This document shows, in pieces, positions 6,339-15,853 of a stretch of 26,296 bases of DNA. Position 1 is the first letter of the stretch; each line of letters starts with the position of its first letter. The notes under the pieces are model-generated. The model was given only the letters and a program-made list of their open reading frames with translations. It ran no database searches and was not told the origin of the DNA. The position numbers and the translations under genes were made by a program. The DNA comes from DASZQY01 sp036511595 (GTDB taxonomy: Bacteria; Pseudomonadota; Alphaproteobacteria; Rhizobiales; Kaistiaceae), in assembly GCA_036511595.1 (NCBI GenBank), contig DATCBY010000023.1:1-26296 (forward strand), in the 5' to 3' direction.

Positions 6339-8744
6339 ATGACCGACCCTGCCAAGCGTTTCGACGAGGTGCCGCCGCCCGACGACGACGGGCGAGAGGC
6401 CGTGCCCGCGCCAGTGCCGCGGGCGGGAGGTATCGCGGCGCGGGCCGCGGGCGCGCGGTCCCGGGATTATCTGGCTAAGCTGAACCCGGAGCAGCGGGCG
6501 GCGGTCGAGGCAACCGAGGGGCCTGTATTGGTGCTGGCCGGAGCCGGGACCGGCAAGACGCGGGTGCTGACCACGCGGATCGCGCATCTGCTCGCCACTG
6601 GCAGGGCACAGCCCTGGCAGATCCTCGCGGTGACCTTCACCAACAAGGCGGCGCGCGAGATGAAGATCCGCATCGGCGATCTCATCGGCGGCGTCGTCGA
6701 GGGCATGCAATGGCTGGGCACGTTCCATTCGATCGGCGCCAAGCTGCTCCGCCGCCACGCAGAACTTGCCGGCCTCAAGTCGGATTTCACCATTCTCGAT
6801 ACCGACGACCAGATCCGCCTGATGAAGCAGCTGATCGTGGCGGAGAACATCGACGAGAAGCGCTGGCCAGCGCGGCAGCTCGCCGGGATGATCGACTCGT
6901 GGAAGAACCGGGGACAATCGCCAGCGGACGTCTCCGAGGCGGACGGGCGGGCCTTCGCCGACGGGCGCGGCAAGAAGCTCTACGCCGCCTATCAGGAGCG
7001 GCTGCGGACGCTGAACGCGGCGGACTTCGGCGACCTGCTGCTGGAACCGTTGCGCATCCTGCGGACGCACCCGGACGTGCTCGCCGACTATCACAATCGC
7101 TTTCGCTACATTCTGGTCGACGAATACCAGGATACCAACGTGGCGCAGTATCTGTGGCTGCGGCTGCTGGCGCAGGGCAAGAACAACATCTGCTGCGTCG
7201 GCGACGACGACCAGTCGATCTATGGATGGCGCGGGGCGGAGGTCGACAATATCCTGCGCTTCGAGAAGGATTTTCCGGGCGCCACCGTCATCCGTCTTGA
7301 GCGGAACTACCGCTCGACCTCGCATATCCTCGGCGCCGCCTCGCATCTCATCGCCCACAACGAGGGGCGGCTCGGCAAGACGCTGTTCACCGACGCTACC
7401 GATCCCGATGCCGTGCGCGTCTCGGTTGCCTCTTCGTGGGACAGCGAGCAGGAGGCGCGCGCCGTCGGCGAGGAGATCGAGGCGCTGCAGCACAAGGGGC
7501 ACGCGCTGAACGAAATCGCCATCCTCGTGCGGGCGTCGTTCCAGATGCGCTCATTCGAGGATCGCTTCGTGACGCTGGGGCTGCCGTATCGTGTCATCGG
7601 CGGCCCGCGCTTCTACGAGCGGCAGGAGGTGCGCGATGCGCTCGCCTATTTCCGCGCTACCGCGCAGCCGGCCGACGATCTCGCGTTCGAGCGCATCGTC
7701 AACGTGCCCCGGCGCGGCATCGGCGAGACTACGGTGAAGGCGATGCACGATCGAGCGCGGGCGCGGAAGATTCCACTGATGGCGGCGGCGGCCGAACTGA
7801 CCGAGACGGACGAACTGGCGGCGCGCACGCGCGCCGGCGTCCGCGATCTCCTTACATCGTTCGCGCGCTGGCGCGGCCAGATGGCGACGCTGCCGCACAC
7901 CGAGTTCGCGGAGCTGGTGCTGGAGGAGAGCGGCTATATCGAGATGTGGCAGGCGGACCGCTCGGCCGACGCTCCCGGTCGGCTGGAGAACCTGAAGGAG
8001 CTGGTGCGCTCCATGGATGAATTCGACTCGCTGACCGGGTTCCTCGAGCACATCTCGCTGGTGATGGATGCCGACAGCCATGCCGGCAATGATGCCGTCT
8101 CGATCATGACGCTTCATTCGGCGAAGGGGCTGGAATTCGACACGGTATTCCTGCCCGGCTGGGAGGAAGGCTTGTTTCCGTCGCAGCGCACGCTCGACGA
8201 GAACGGCAAGGCGGGGCTGGAGGAAGAACGACGGCTCGCCTACGTCGGCATCACGCGGGCGCGCAAGCGTGCGCTCATTCGCTTTGCGGCCAACCGCCGC
8301 ATGCACGGCCTGTGGCAGGCCGGCATCCCGTCGCGCTTCCTCGACGAACTGCCGGAGGCGCACGTCGATGTGCAGGAGGATACGTCGAACTACGGCGGCT
8401 ACGGCTCCGCGGCCTACGGCGCCTCACGCTTCGATGCGCGCGACCCATTTGCCAATACGTCCTATTCGACGCCGGGCTGGCAGCGGGCCCAGCGCAACAA
8501 GGATACGGCGGCCAAAAAGAATGGCTTCGAGCATCCGCTTTCTTCCGGGCCTCGGTTGCTGGAGGGCGAACTGGTGGCGAAAAGCGTCATCGGCGGGACG
8601 AGCGAATACGCGATGGGCGAGCGCGTATTCCACCAGAAGTTCGGCTATGGCCGCATCTCGGCCATCGACGGCAACAAGCTGACCATCGAGTTCGAGAAGG
8701 CCGGGCAGAAGCGCGTGCTCGACTCGTTCGTCGAGCGGCACTAG
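6339..8744 (+). CDS. ATP-dependent DNA helicase, UvrD/PcrA type (SF1A)
   Basis: This is an 801-residue 3'-5' helicase for nucleotide-excision repair, mismatch repair or recombination control. In order: Q motif (LNPEQRAAV, 48-56), Walker A GAGTGKT (68-74), TFTNKAAREM, Walker B VDEYQDTN, motif III GDDDQSIYGWRGA, motif IV RLERNYRS, motif V TLHSAKGLEFDTVFLPGWEEGLFP and motif VI EERRLAYVGITRARK. The last 45 residues (VFHQKFGYGRI...IEFEKAG) form the Tudor-like tail that in PcrA/UvrD binds RNA polymerase. ATG 6339 is preferred; an in-frame TTG at 6288 would add 17 residues with no family support. The Pro/Arg-rich first 40 residues look like a lineage-specific extension. Its stop overlaps the convergent GNAT stop. 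Confidence 0.93.
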   Translation: MTDPAKRFDEVPPPDDDGREAVPAPVPRAGGIAARAAGARSRDYLAKLNPEQRAAVEATEGPVLVLAGAGTGKTRVLTTRIAHLLATGRAQPWQILAVTFTNKAAREMKIRIGDLIGGVVEGMQWLGTFHSIGAKLLRRHAELAGLKSDFTILDTDDQIRLMKQLIVAENIDEKRWPARQLAGMIDSWKNRGQSPADVSEADGRAFADGRGKKLYAAYQERLRTLNAADFGDLLLEPLRILRTHPDVLADYHNRFRYILVDEYQDTNVAQYLWLRLLAQGKNNICCVGDDDQSIYGWRGAEVDNILRFEKDFPGATVIRLERNYRSTSHILGAASHLIAHNEGRLGKTLFTDATDPDAVRVSVASSWDSEQEARAVGEEIEALQHKGHALNEIAILVRASFQMRSFEDRFVTLGLPYRVIGGPRFYERQEVRDALAYFRATAQPADDLAFERIVNVPRRGIGETTVKAMHDRARARKIPLMAAAAELTETDELAARTRAGVRDLLTSFARWRGQMATLPHTEFAELVLEESGYIEMWQADRSADAPGRLENLKELVRSMDEFDSLTGFLEHISLVMDADSHAGNDAVSIMTLHSAKGLEFDTVFLPGWEEGLFPSQRTLDENGKAGLEEERRLAYVGITRARKRALIRFAANRRMHGLWQAGIPSRFLDELPEAHVDVQEDTSNYGGYGSAAYGASRFDARDPFANTSYSTPGWQRAQRNKDTAAKKNGFEHPLSSGPRLLEGELVAKSVIGGTSEYAMGERVFHQKFGYGRISAIDGNKLTIEFEKAGQKRVLDSFVERH

Positions 8745-9553
8745 CGCGTCATCTTTGTGTTGCCGAAACGGGCGGGATCTAGCACCGCCATGACCGTCAG
8801 CCCGTGATCGCCCAAACCGAGCCTGCGGCAGAGCTTTTGCGATACGGCGTTGTCGGTGCGCACGCCGGTGTAAAAGCGGCGCGCGCCGAACCGATCGGCC
8901 ATCGTCACCATCGCGAGTGCACCAAGGTAGAGCGAGAGACCGCGGCCGCGCATATCTTCGCGCGTGGCGAGCATCCCCCACCACGACGCGTCAGCGAACG
9001 GGCTTCCCGGCTGATTGCGTAGCACCGCGCCCGAACATGAAACGGGCTCGCCCGTCGCATCGAGCAACACATAGAAAACGCTGTTCCGTGTCTCGCCGCG
9101 GAGAGCGCGTCCCGCCGGCAGCAGGACGCCGCACGACAGCGCCATCTCGGCGAACGATTGCATCTGCGCCTCGGTGGTTGCGCGGCCTACTTCGTGCAGC
9201 TTTAAACCGGTCGGCAGGCTATAGTGATCAACGATATCGCGTGAGATGGCGATACCCGCCTCGCCCGCCATGAGGTGATCCCAACGGTCGGTGGTGTATC
9301 CGCGTGCCTGAAGAGCCGAGGTGATCGGGTTCTCGCCGCCAGCGTCCACAAAGAAGGAAGCCGTCCCACCCTGGGTGCCGGCCAGGGCGGCGAGGACTTC
9401 AACGCCGGCGAGATCGGGCCGGTCAAGGCCGACGAAACGACCCTCGTACGCGTAACGCGGATCGCCCTTCAGCAGCGGCCAGAGCGCATTCGCGATGCGC
9501 TGCATTTCCTGCTGCGGCAGAGTGCCAAAGAATTCGGCGGTGTCAGCGGCCAT
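8741..9553 (-). CDS. GNAT-family N-acetyltransferase
   Basis: This 270-residue protein has its acetyl-CoA fold in the C-terminal half: residues around 185-250 contain WWGMLATREDMRGRGLSLYLGALAM, the Q/RxxGxG/A-type loop (RGRGLS), then ...RRFYTGVRTDNAVSQKLCRRLGL. The N-terminal half (LLKGDPRYAYEGRFVG...) may be a decayed or divergent second GNAT-like domain. ATG 9553 is chosen because GGGGGA precedes it; a TTG 30 bases upstream is in frame but less likely. It is convergent with the helicase, and both stop codons share the palindrome CTAG at 8741-8744. The substrate is unknown. Confidence 0.8.
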   Translation of the reverse strand: MAADTAEFFGTLPQQEMQRIANALWPLLKGDPRYAYEGRFVGLDRPDLAGVEVLAALAGTQGGTASFFVDAGGENPITSALQARGYTTDRWDHLMAGEAGIAISRDIVDHYSLPTGLKLHEVGRATTEAQMQSFAEMALSCGVLLPAGRALRGETRNSVFYVLLDATGEPVSCSGAVLRNQPGSPFADASWWGMLATREDMRGRGLSLYLGALAMVTMADRFGARRFYTGVRTDNAVSQKLCRRLGLGDHGLTVMAVLDPARFGNTKMTR

Positions 9554-9704
9554 TCTGTCCCCCGTGAGCCAGGAGCATAACAAAAATGGCCGGATGCACT
9601 GTAGTGACTAGGCGGCGTCCGAAGCGCGCGGATCTTGGTGTTTCGGGCCGGTTTGCGCTAAGCGGTTAGCCGGCTGATTCACATGGCTCCGCGGCGAAAA
9701 AGGC

Positions 9705-10559
9705 ATGACCAAGGTCGCGACCCTCGCTCTGCCCGAGGCGCCTGCCCGGGCTTTGGCGGCGACGCTTGGCGAGGACGCGCTGCTGTGGGAGCGGGCGTTC
9801 GATCTCAGCGAAACCGCCCCGGGCCGCTGGCAGGTCGCGGTCTATTTCGAGACGGGGCCGGACAAGGATGAGCGCGCCGCGCTGGCGCGGCTGGCGGGAA
9901 AGCGCGGCTTCACTGTCGCGACGCTGCTGCAAACGGACTGGGTGGCGAAGAGCCTCGAAGGTCTGGCGCCGGTGCGCGCCGGGCGCTTCCTCGTTCACGG
10001 CAGTCACGATCGGGCGCGTGTCGGGGGCAACGACATCGGCATCGAGATCGAGGCCGGCCTGGCGTTCGGCACCGGCCATCACGGCACGACCACCGGCTGC
10101 CTGCTCGCCATCGACCGCATCGCCAAAACGCGGCCGATCGTCAATGCGCTGGATGTCGGCACCGGCTCCGGCGTGCTGGCGATTGCGCTGGCAAAGCGCG
10201 CCCGTGCCGAAGTTCTGGCGAGCGACATCGACCCGGTGGCCGAGAGAGTTGCGCGCGCGAACGTGCGGCTGAACGGCGTCTCGCACTTCGTGCGCACGCT
10301 GGTTGCGACCGGACTGAACCACCTCACGATCGGAGCGCGGGCGCCCTACGACCTGATTGTCGCCAATATCCTTGCCGGGCCGTTGGTGCATCTCGCGCCG
10401 GCCATTGCGCACAACCTTGCGCCGAGCGGCAATGTGATCCTGTCGGGGCTGCTCACCGAACAGCAGCGGCGGGTGGCGGCGATGTACCGCGACGTGGGGC
10501 TGATGTTTTCCCGTTCGCTCATCCTTGGCGAATGGGCGACGCTGGTGCTGCAGGGCTAG
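9705..10559 (+). CDS. prmA: Ribosomal protein L11 methyltransferase
   Basis: This 284-residue enzyme transfers methyl groups from SAM to amino groups of ribosomal protein L11. The N-terminal about 95 residues form the L11-binding domain. Then come FGTGHHGTTTGCL (121-133), which matches the family FGTGxHxTT motif, SAM motif I ALDVGTGSGVLAIA (148-161), acidic SDIDP (173-177) and the catalytic-region motif NILAGPL (221-227). Alphaproteobacterial PrmA proteins are commonly close to this length. No strong ribosome site was found before the ATG. It stands alone, convergent with nadE with 6 bases between stops. The start region upstream (9584-9704) shows no other gene. Confidence 0.9.
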   Translation: MTKVATLALPEAPARALAATLGEDALLWERAFDLSETAPGRWQVAVYFETGPDKDERAALARLAGKRGFTVATLLQTDWVAKSLEGLAPVRAGRFLVHGSHDRARVGGNDIGIEIEAGLAFGTGHHGTTTGCLLAIDRIAKTRPIVNALDVGTGSGVLAIALAKRARAEVLASDIDPVAERVARANVRLNGVSHFVRTLVATGLNHLTIGARAPYDLIVANILAGPLVHLAPAIAHNLAPSGNVILSGLLTEQQRRVAAMYRDVGLMFSRSLILGEWATLVLQG

Positions 10560-10565
10560 CTTGCG

Positions 10566-12239
10566 CTAGGTCCGGTCGCGGAACTTGTTGGTGATGGGAT
10601 AGCGGCGGTCGCGGCCGAAGTTGCGGCGGGTGATTTTTACGCCGGGGGCGGCCTGACGACGCTTGTATTCCGCGAGATAGAGCATGCGCTCGACCTTGCG
10701 GACCGTCGCCTCGTCGTGGCCGCGGGCGACGACTTCAGCGACGCGCATCTCGCCTTCCACCAGGCACTCGAGGATATCGTCGAGGACCTCGTAGGGCGGC
10801 AGCGAATCCTGGTCGGTCTGGTCGGGCTTCAGTTCGGCCGAAGGGGCGCGGGTGATGACATTCTTCGGGATCACCGGCCCAGCAGGACCCATCGCGCCAC
10901 GCGGCTGGTGGGCATTCCGCCAGCGCGCGAGATCGTAGACCTCCGTCTTGTAGAGATCCTTGACCGGATTGAAGCCGCCGTTCATGTCGCCGTAGAGCGT
11001 GGCATAGCCGACCGACATCTCCGACTTGTTGCCGGTGGTCAGCACCATCGAGCCAAATTTGTTGGAGATCGCCATGAGGATCGTGCCGCGCGTGCGCGAC
11101 TGCAGGTTCTCCTCCGTGATATCGGGTGCCTTGCCGGCAAAAACCGGCGTGAGCGCCGTGGTGAAGCCTTCCACCGGCGGCTCGATCGGCACGATGTCGT
11201 AGCGGACACCGAGCGTTTCGGCGATCGCGGCCGCGTCGTTGAGGCTTTCGTTCGAGGTGTAGCGGTAGGGCAGCATGACGCAGTGAACGCGGTCCTTGCC
11301 GAGCGCATCCACCGCCATCGCCGCCACGACCGCCGAGTCGATGCCGCCGGAAAGGCCGAGCACGACGCCGGGGAAACCGTTCTTGTTGACGTAGTCGCGG
11401 AGGCCCGCGACGCAGGCGCGCCAGTTGGCTTCCTCGACGTCGGGTAGCGCTACCTTCGGACCCTCGACGCAGCGCCACGCGCCATCGGTCTTCTTCCATC
11501 GGGTGAGCGCTACGCCGGGCTCGAATTGGGTCATCTGGAAGGCAAGCGAACGGTCACCGTTGAGGGCGAAGGAGGCGCCGTCGAAGACCAGCTCGTCCTG
11601 CCCGCCGCACTGGTTGACGTAAATGAGCGGCAGGCCGGTCTCGACGACGCGGGCGACCGCCACCTGCATGCGCTGATCGGCCTTGGCGGCGGAGTACGGC
11701 GAGCCGTTCGGCACGACGAGCAGTTCGGCGCCGGTTTCGAGGTAGCACTCAGGCACCTGATCGAACCAGATGTCCTCGCAGATCGGCAGGCCGAGGCGGA
11801 GGCCGCGGAAGCCGATCGGGCCGGGCAGCGGCCCCTTGTCGAAGACGCGCAACTCATCGAAGACGCCGTAGTTGGGGAGTTCCACCTTGAAGCGGAGGCC
11901 CTCGACCTTGCCGCCATCGAGCAGCGCCACGGCGTTGTAGCATTTGGCCTCATGCGGCCACGGAGTGCCGATGACGACGCCCGGACCGCCATCGGCGGTT
12001 TCCAGCGCGAATGCCTCGACGGCCGTACGGCAGGCGTCCTGGAATGCCGGCTTCAGCACCAGATCCTCGGGCGGGTAGCCGGCGATGAACAGCTCGGACA
12101 GTACGAGGAGATCGGCGCCGGCGGCCGCGGCTTCCTCCCGCGCCGCGCGCGCCTTGGCAAGATTGCCGTCGATGTCACCGACAGTCGAATCGAGCTGGGC
12201 GACGGCAATGACGAGCGTGTCGGTCAGGGAAACGGCCAT
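10566..12239 (-). CDS. nadE: Glutamine-dependent NAD(+) synthetase
   Basis: This 557-residue two-domain enzyme amidates deamido-NAD to NAD in the last step of NAD synthesis. Residues 8-260 are a nitrilase-like glutaminase with the triad E49 (LSELFIAGYPPEDL), K118 (RFKVELPNYGVFDE) and C154 (PICEDIWF). Residues 275-557 are the ATP-pyrophosphatase synthetase with SGGIDS (297-302), YRYTSNESL and TGNKSEMSVGYATLYGDMNGG. All key residues are present. ATG 12239 is chosen over an upstream in-frame TTG because homology starts at ...TLVIAVAQLDSTVGDI; neither has a good ribosome site. The dienelactone hydrolase gene ends 43 bases upstream on the same strand, so co-transcription is possible. Confidence 0.93.
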   Translation of the reverse strand: MAVSLTDTLVIAVAQLDSTVGDIDGNLAKARAAREEAAAAGADLLVLSELFIAGYPPEDLVLKPAFQDACRTAVEAFALETADGGPGVVIGTPWPHEAKCYNAVALLDGGKVEGLRFKVELPNYGVFDELRVFDKGPLPGPIGFRGLRLGLPICEDIWFDQVPECYLETGAELLVVPNGSPYSAAKADQRMQVAVARVVETGLPLIYVNQCGGQDELVFDGASFALNGDRSLAFQMTQFEPGVALTRWKKTDGAWRCVEGPKVALPDVEEANWRACVAGLRDYVNKNGFPGVVLGLSGGIDSAVVAAMAVDALGKDRVHCVMLPYRYTSNESLNDAAAIAETLGVRYDIVPIEPPVEGFTTALTPVFAGKAPDITEENLQSRTRGTILMAISNKFGSMVLTTGNKSEMSVGYATLYGDMNGGFNPVKDLYKTEVYDLARWRNAHQPRGAMGPAGPVIPKNVITRAPSAELKPDQTDQDSLPPYEVLDDILECLVEGEMRVAEVVARGHDEATVRKVERMLYLAEYKRRQAAPGVKITRRNFGRDRRYPITNKFRDRT

Positions 12240-12282
12240 GCGCGCGGGTGTAGCGTGGCCGCCGCGTCGCGGCAATCGCCGC

Positions 12283-12960
12283 CTAGCCGATGTATTTGTG
12301 CAGGAAATCCAGCGTCCGCTTCAGCGCCAGCTTTGCGCTATCCGCCTCGTAGGCCTGGTTGCCTTCGCGGTTGAAGGCGTGGCCGGCGGCGGGATAGCTG
12401 AAAACTTGCACCATTTTTGGATCGACGGCGGCCTTGATCTTTTCGACATCGCTCATCGGGATGCCCTGATCCTTCTCGCCGAAATGGAGCATCACCGGGC
12501 AGCGCGGCTTCTCGTCGAGGTGCGGGGCGATCATGCCGCCGTAGTAGCCGACGGTGGCGGCAAGCCCGGTCAGGCGCGTGGCGCCGAACCAGGCGAGCGA
12601 GCCGCCGAAGCAATAGCCAACGATGGCAACCTTGCCGTCCACCTGAAGCGCGGCGACGGCGGCGGCGACGTCAAGGAGCGTCTTGTCGAGCGGAATTTTC
12701 TCCCGGATTCCCCTGCCCCGCTCGACGCCCTTCGCGTCATACTCCAGCTCGATGTTCGGCTCGGCGCGATCGAAGATCGCCGGCGCAACGGCGTGATAGC
12801 CTTCCGCGGCGTAGCGGTCGGCGACATGCCTGATGTGCGCGTTAACGCCAAAAATTTCCTGGATGACGACGATGCCGCCGCGCACCTTGCCCGCCGGCTT
12901 TGCTTCATAGGCGCCGAGCGTGAACCCGTCGCTCGCCTTCAGCTTGATGATCGTCCCCAT
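12283..12960 (-). CDS. Dienelactone hydrolase family protein
   Basis: This is a 225-residue alpha/beta hydrolase. The family triad is visible as C117 in the elbow GYCFGG, D164 (GEKDQGIP) and H194 (AGHAFNR); E35 in IQEIFGVN is the residue that activates the Cys in dienelactone hydrolases. The start is ATG 12960 with AAGGA 7 bases upstream. Authentic enzymes open dienelactones in chloroaromatic breakdown, but single backbone copies such as this one are usually of unknown substrate. Its neighbours (nadE and DAHP synthase) give no pathway hint. The gap to the DAHP synthase gene is only 21 bases. Confidence 0.88.
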   Translation of the reverse strand: MGTIIKLKASDGFTLGAYEAKPAGKVRGGIVVIQEIFGVNAHIRHVADRYAAEGYHAVAPAIFDRAEPNIELEYDAKGVERGRGIREKIPLDKTLLDVAAAVAALQVDGKVAIVGYCFGGSLAWFGATRLTGLAATVGYYGGMIAPHLDEKPRCPVMLHFGEKDQGIPMSDVEKIKAAVDPKMVQVFSYPAAGHAFNREGNQAYEADSAKLALKRTLDFLHKYIG

Positions 12961-12981
12961 TCGCTCGTCCTTATTTGTCGT

Positions 12982-14370
12982 TCAGGCGTGCGCCGCTACC
13001 GCGTTCCGCGCGCTGTTCTCGGTGCGATTGCGCTTGAGCAGTTCGGCGATCAGGAACGCCGCCTCGATCGCCTGATCGGCGTTGAGGCGCGGGTCGCAAT
13101 AGGTGTGATAGCGGTCGTGGAGGTCCATCTCGGTGATGGCACGGGCGCCGCCGGTGCACTCGGTCACGTCGTTGCCGGTCATCTCGAGATGCACGCCGCC
13201 GGGGATGGTGCCTTCCGTGTGGTGGATGGCAAAGAAGCCGCGAATCTCCGCCATAATGCGATCGAACGGCCGCGTCTTATAGTTGTTCGCCGCCTTGATC
13301 GTGTTGCCATGCATCGGGTCGCATGACCAGACAACCGCGCGCCCTTCCCGCTTGACGGCGCGGATGAGCTTCGGCAGGTGCTCGGCCACTTTGTCGGCGC
13401 CGAAACGGCAAATCAGAGTCAGCCGACCAGGCTCTTCGTCCGGGTTCAAAACGTCGATCAGCTTGATGAGATCGTCGCCGGTGAGCGACGGGCCGCACTT
13501 CAGGCCGATCGGATTCTTGATGCCACGGCAATATTCGACGTGGGCGTTGTCGGGCTGGCGGGTGCGATCGCCGATCCAGACCATATGGCCAGAGGTCGCG
13601 TACCAGTCGCCGGAGGTCGAGTCGTTGCGGGTCATGGCCTGCTCGAAGCCGAGCAGCAGCGCTTCATGGCTCGTGTAGAAATCGGTCGTGCGCATCTCCG
13701 GGTGCAGTTCCGGATCGATCCCGCAGGCGCGCATGAAGTCGAGCGCCTCGGTGATGCGGTTGGCGAGTTCCTCGTAACGGGCGGCCTGCGGGCTGTCCTT
13801 GATGAAGCCGAGCATCCAGCGGTGGGCGTTCTCGAGATTGGCGTAGCCGCCGGTGGCGAAGGCGCGGATGAGGTTGAGGGTGGCCGCCGACTGGCGATAA
13901 GCCTCGATCTGGCGCGACGGATCGGGGATGCGGGCGGCAGGGGTGAAGGCGATGTCGTTGACGATGTCGCCGCGATAGCTGGGCAACCCGACGCCGTTCT
14001 GGATTTCGGTGTCGGAAGAACGCGGCTTCGCAAACTGGCCGGCGATGCGACCGATTTTCACGACAGGCAGCGCGCCGGCAAAGGTCAGCACCACCGCCAT
14101 CTGCAGGAAGACGCGGAAGAAATCACGGATGTTGTCGGCGGAATGCTCGGCAAAGCTCTCGGCGCAGTCGCCGCCCTGGAGCAGGAACGCCTTGCCTTCG
14201 GCGACTCCGGCGAGCGCCTTCTTGAGCTTGCGGGCCTCGCCGGCGAAGACCAGCGGCGGGAAGCCGGCCAATTGGGCTTCGACTGCCGCCAGCTTTGCCG
14301 CATTCGGGTAGGCCGGAGACTGCTCAATCGGCTGCTGCCGCCAGCTACTCGGGGTCCATCCGTCCTTCAT
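12982..14370 (-). CDS. 3-deoxy-7-phosphoheptulonate (DAHP) synthase, class II
   Basis: This 462-residue enzyme condenses phosphoenolpyruvate with erythrose-4-phosphate at the entry of the shikimate pathway. It is the class II (plant/AroA-II) type, as shown by length and motifs: start WTPSSWRQ, then FLLQGGDCAESFAEH (metal-ligand Cys), VVKIGRIAGQFAKPRS, YCRGIKNPIGLKCGPS and WSCDPMHGNTI, which bind substrate and metal. ATG 14370 has GGAG 8 bases upstream. It is followed closely by the dienelactone hydrolase and nadE genes on the same strand. Class II enzymes in this order are typically the main or only DAHP synthase. Confidence 0.94.
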   Translation of the reverse strand: MKDGWTPSSWRQQPIEQSPAYPNAAKLAAVEAQLAGFPPLVFAGEARKLKKALAGVAEGKAFLLQGGDCAESFAEHSADNIRDFFRVFLQMAVVLTFAGALPVVKIGRIAGQFAKPRSSDTEIQNGVGLPSYRGDIVNDIAFTPAARIPDPSRQIEAYRQSAATLNLIRAFATGGYANLENAHRWMLGFIKDSPQAARYEELANRITEALDFMRACGIDPELHPEMRTTDFYTSHEALLLGFEQAMTRNDSTSGDWYATSGHMVWIGDRTRQPDNAHVEYCRGIKNPIGLKCGPSLTGDDLIKLIDVLNPDEEPGRLTLICRFGADKVAEHLPKLIRAVKREGRAVVWSCDPMHGNTIKAANNYKTRPFDRIMAEIRGFFAIHHTEGTIPGGVHLEMTGNDVTECTGGARAITEMDLHDRYHTYCDPRLNADQAIEAAFLIAELLKRNRTENSARNAVAAHA

Positions 14371-14441
14371 GGCAGCAGCTCCGGAGCGGCCAGAAAACCC
14401 TGACCGCGGCGCGGGTTATAACCCCTGCGGCTCGGAGCCGT

Positions 14442-15839
14442 CTACTCCGCCGCCTCGCGGCGAATGCGCTCTGCCGGCTGGCCCATGGTGACAATTTCTT
14501 CGGCAAGCGTCGGGTGCAGCGCCATGGTCGAGTCGAAGTCGGCCTTGGTGGCGCCAAGCCTGATCGCGATCGCCACAAGCTGGACCAGCTCGCCGGCGTT
14601 CGGCCCGACGATATGGCAACCGAGCACCTGGTCGGTGTCGCCCTCGACAATCAGCTTGATCAGCATGCGCTCATCGCGCCCGGCGACCCGGTACGGCAAC
14701 GGCTTGAACATGGAACGGTAGATATCGAGCGACGGGTATCGCAGGCGCGCCGCCTCCTCGGTTACACCAACCGAACCTACCTCAGGCACACCAAATACCG
14801 CGACAGGGACGTTGTCGTAGTTGACCGCCGTCGGCTTGCCGCCGAAGACGGTGTCGACGAATGCCGAGCCCTCGCGAATAGCCACCGGGGTGAACTGCAG
14901 CCGGTTAGTCACATCGCCGACGGCGTAGATATTCGGCACACTCGACTGCGAGTATTGGTCAACGGCAACCGCACCCGTGGCATCGAGTTTAACGCCGATA
15001 GCTTCGAGCCCCAGCCCCTTCGTATTGGGATCGCGGCCGACGGCCAGCAGGACCTCGTCGACGGCGAACTCAGCACCCGATTTCGTGATCGCCAGCAGGC
15101 CATCGCCTGTCTTGCGGACTTCGGCGAGCTGCTCGCCGGTTTGAATCGTGACGCCGCGCCGCTCCAGACCGGAATGCAGCGCCTGACGGGCCTCGGCGTC
15201 GAAGCCGCGCAGAATCTCGGCGCCACGATGCATAATGGTCACATTGCTGGCGAATGCGGCGAACACAGAAGCGATCTCGATGGCGACGTAGCCGCCGCCG
15301 ACGATGAGTATGCGCTTCGGCAAACGCGGCAGATGGAAGAATTCGTTAGAGGTGATCGCCAGTTCGATGCCGGGAATCGGCAGGTTGCGACGCGGCTTGC
15401 CGCCGGTGGCGACCAGGATCACGCGGGCGGTTACGTCGCGGTCCGGTGCGAGGAGCGCAACGGTGTAAGCATCCTTCAAGGAGGCCCGGCTGCGGATGAT
15501 CTCGGCACCCGCCTTCTCAAGGTTGCGGATATAGACGCTGGAGAGCCACGAAACGTCGGCCTCGACATTGACCGTGAGCGTCGGCCAATCGAAATGCAGC
15601 CCGTCGATGCGCCAGCCGAAGCCGACGGAATCTTCGAAAGACTCGGCGTAGTGAGCGGCGTGAACGAATAGCTTCTTCGGTACGCAGCCGCGCAGCACGC
15701 AGGTCCCGCCGACGCGGTTCTCCTCGGCAATTGCCACCCGCTTCCCCATCTCGGCGGCGCGGCGCGCGGCGCGCACTCCGGCCGAGCCCGCCCCGATGAC
15801 GAAGAGGTCGTAGTCGTAGTCCTGGCGGGCGGCGGTCAC
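14442..15839 (-). CDS. gor: Glutathione-disulfide reductase
   Basis: This 465-residue FAD/NADPH enzyme reduces glutathione disulfide. The FAD loop is at 14-22 (VIGAGSAGV). The redox-active pair is C47 and C52 (GGTCVLRGCVPKK, the glutathione reductase spacing). The NADPH domain has VGGGYVAIEIA followed by an Arg-containing segment (HRGAEILRGFD) that fits NADPH. A second FAD motif is IYAVGDVT, and the C-terminal active-site dyad is H442 and E447 (LHPTLAEE). The start codon is GTG, 14 bases after the DUF2059 stop, with no strong ribosome site, so coupling to the upstream gene is likely. The order rpiA, DUF2059, gor is common in this group. Confidence 0.95.
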   Translation of the reverse strand: MTAARQDYDYDLFVIGAGSAGVRAARRAAEMGKRVAIAEENRVGGTCVLRGCVPKKLFVHAAHYAESFEDSVGFGWRIDGLHFDWPTLTVNVEADVSWLSSVYIRNLEKAGAEIIRSRASLKDAYTVALLAPDRDVTARVILVATGGKPRRNLPIPGIELAITSNEFFHLPRLPKRILIVGGGYVAIEIASVFAAFASNVTIMHRGAEILRGFDAEARQALHSGLERRGVTIQTGEQLAEVRKTGDGLLAITKSGAEFAVDEVLLAVGRDPNTKGLGLEAIGVKLDATGAVAVDQYSQSSVPNIYAVGDVTNRLQFTPVAIREGSAFVDTVFGGKPTAVNYDNVPVAVFGVPEVGSVGVTEEAARLRYPSLDIYRSMFKPLPYRVAGRDERMLIKLIVEGDTDQVLGCHIVGPNAGELVQLVAIAIRLGATKADFDSTMALHPTLAEEIVTMGQPAERIRREAAE

Positions 15840-15853
15840 AATCTAATCGCGGC

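Noticed and set aside
6222..7502. Long open frame antisense to the helicase gene (426 codons)
   Set aside because: The helicase frame has all SF1 motifs; the antisense frame has no family motif and arises from high GC content.
12085..15671. Several 340-460-codon frames antisense to nadE, dienelactone hydrolase, DAHP synthase and gor
   Set aside because: They overlap intact enzymes with full catalytic residues and read as Arg/Ala/Gly-rich or His/Asp-rich shadow sequence without motifs.
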